Source: DASPFV01 sp035620975
GTDB lineage: Bacteria > Acidobacteriota > Vicinamibacteria > Vicinamibacterales > 2-12-FULL-66-21
Reading direction: 5' to 3'
Assembly: GCA_035620975.1 (NCBI GenBank)
Contig: DASPFV010000164.1
Span: 1 to 15,724 of the forward strand
Length of the DNA stretch: 15,724 bases
Within the stretch, counting starts at the first letter, position 1. Every line of letters begins with the position of its first letter. This document shows, one piece after another, positions 14,776 through 15,724 of the stretch. Under the pieces are notes generated by a model, which was not told the DNA's origin, ran no database searches, and saw nothing but the letters and a program-made list of their open reading frames with translations. A program made the position numbers and the translations under genes.

Positions 14776-15724
14776 ATGGTAACACAACGCCGTCGAACCG
14801 CTGGCGCTCTGTGCGCCGCGCTGGCTGCCGGTCTCGTCCTGTTCATGTCGGCCTGCGACAAGGTTCCGCTGCTCGCACCAAGCGGAACGGTCATCACCCT
14901 GTTCCCGGTGTCGAACACGGTCGCGCTCGGCGGGGAGGTCGAAATCGTCGCGACCGTCATCGAACAGGGCGTGACGTCCACGCCGCCCTCGACCGGCAAC
15001 GGTACGGGCAACGGGAACGGGACACCGACCACGCCAACCACGACGACGACGCCAACGACCGGCGCCGGGACGCCTGTTCAGAATGGCACGCTGGTCTCAT
15101 TTACGACGACGATCGGGCGAATCGAGCCGTCCGAGGCGCGGACGCAGAACGGGCAGGTCCGCGTGAGGTTCATCGCCGGCAACCAGAGCGGCACGGCGAC
15201 CATCACGGCGTTCTCGGGCGGCGCCTCGGGGCGTCTCGAAAACCTGCGCGTGGGGACGGCCGCGGTCGAGCGCGTGATCCTGAGCGCCAATCCCCAGGCG
15301 CTCGGCCCCAGCGGGGGATCGACGGAGATCCAGGCCCGCGTCGAGGATGTGAGCGGCCTCGGGCTCAGTGGCATACCTGTCTCGTTCACGGCCAGTGCGG
15401 GCGCCCTGTCGCCGAATCCAGCAACCACTGATCAGAACGGCGTGGCCACGACCACCTTGACCACGACGCAGGAGGCCGAAGTCACGGCGAGCGTCGGCGG
15501 CAAGACGTCGGAGACGGCGCTCAAGATCACGCTGCGGCCGCGGACCGGGATCCGAATCACGGCGCCGACCGACACGGTCACCGCGGGCCAGCCCGCCCGG
15601 TTCACCATCGGCGTCAGCGAGAACGCGAACGTCAGCAACGTCACCGTCAGCTATGGCGACGGCGACAGCGACTCCCTCGGTGCGCTGAGCGGCGAGACGA
15701 CGATTGCGCACGTGTACGACGAAG
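14776..15724 (+). CDS. Lipoprotein with two Big_1-type Ig-like domains and a PKD domain (partial)
   Basis: The open frame runs from ATG 14776 to the window end without a stop (316 codons seen). The signal peptide MVTQRRRTAG... ends in a lipobox MSAC with Cys27 as the lipidated residue; Asp28 follows, the inner-membrane retention signal in enterobacterial Lol sorting, though that rule may not hold in this phylum. Two Ig-like (Big_1, invasin/intimin-type) units are visible, at about 36-160 and 164-250, each with the phrase 'G.PV.F...G.L.P....T..NG.....' (NGTLVSFTTTIGRIEP; GIPVSFTASAGALSPNPATTDQNG). A PKD-like unit begins at about 258 and shows SYGDGDSDS and AHVYDE. A Gly/Asn then Thr/Pro-rich linker (66-100) is inserted in a loop of the first unit. 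Such proteins are surface or periplasmic structural or adhesive proteins; the partner and role here are unknown. Confidence 0.85.
   Translation, partial: MVTQRRRTAGALCAALAAGLVLFMSACDKVPLLAPSGTVITLFPVSNTVALGGEVEIVATVIEQGVTSTPPSTGNGTGNGNGTPTTPTTTTTPTTGAGTPVQNGTLVSFTTTIGRIEPSEARTQNGQVRVRFIAGNQSGTATITAFSGGASGRLENLRVGTAAVERVILSANPQALGPSGGSTEIQARVEDVSGLGLSGIPVSFTASAGALSPNPATTDQNGVATTTLTTTQEAEVTASVGGKTSETALKITLRPRTGIRITAPTDTVTAGQPARFTIGVSENANVSNVTVSYGDGDSDSLGALSGETTIAHVYDE
14971..15075 (+). repeat. Low-complexity linker coding tract (ACG/ACC/GGC-rich)
   Basis: Codons 66-100 of the lipoprotein gene encode a Gly-Asn run and then a Thr-Pro run. The DNA is made of degenerate trinucleotide and hexanucleotide units, including four consecutive ACG codons, so length changes by slippage would keep the frame. 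Confidence 0.6.

Noticed and set aside
1..15724. A defence island, CRISPR array, prophage or toxin-antitoxin pair
   Set aside because: Every well-supported gene belongs to envelope, sugar salvage, secretion or recombination families. No spaced repeats, terminal repeats or transposase were seen. The Xer fragment alone does not support a mobile element.

Overview
The window is a GC-rich, densely coding stretch of chromosome. It probably comes from a Gram-negative bacterium of the Acidobacteriota (Vicinamibacteria-like) or a similar high-GC phylum. That placement is inferred from the gene content (a MoxR/DUF58/BatA/DUF4175 operon, a GspG-like pseudopilin with Gly/Pro-rich inserts, a Big_1/PKD lipoprotein and a MurNAc salvage cluster) and was not checked by a search. 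I see no RNA gene, insertion sequence, CRISPR array, prophage or recognised defence system. No gene-free stretch exceeds 160 bases.

Left block (1-7136, all minus strand, read right to left): a MoxR AAA+ ATPase, a DUF58 protein, a BatA-type VWA membrane protein, a large DUF4175-like membrane protein, a GATase1-like membrane-anchored protein, and the first 33 codons of a Xer-type tyrosine recombinase. Genes overlap or lie within 16 bases of each other, so this looks like one operon. Its first five genes have the familiar 'MoxR chaperone plus VWA partners' layout of a cell-envelope system whose exact job is unknown.

Centre (7137-13941): a peptidoglycan amino-sugar salvage cluster. murQ (+) codes for MurNAc-6-phosphate etherase. 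It converges on a minus-strand pair, a BadF-family amino-sugar kinase and NagB. Divergent from that pair is a plus-strand unit: a secreted GHL10 glycoside hydrolase (the family of E. coli DigH/YddW), a sodium:solute symporter, and a beta-lactamase-fold serine hydrolase with no signal peptide. A coherent route would be: GHL10 cuts glycan outside the cytoplasm; the symporter imports the product; the serine hydrolase may remove peptide or ester groups; the kinase makes the 6-phosphate; MurQ yields GlcNAc-6-P; and NagB makes fructose-6-P. The deacetylase NagA is not in the window and must be elsewhere for the route to close. The set resembles the transporter-kinase-etherase (MurT-MurK-MurQ) arrangement known from Tannerella.

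Right end (14016-15724): a GspG-like pseudopilin (-) and a lipoprotein with two Ig-like domains and the start of a PKD domain (+, cut by the window end). They are divergent with only 25 bases between start codons.

Three plausible sigma70-type promoters can be read. The one between moxR and murQ is built on an inverted repeat that gives a mirror-image promoter on each strand. Those of the GHL10 gene and the lipoprotein gene lie so close to the ATG that the mRNAs should be leaderless or nearly so.
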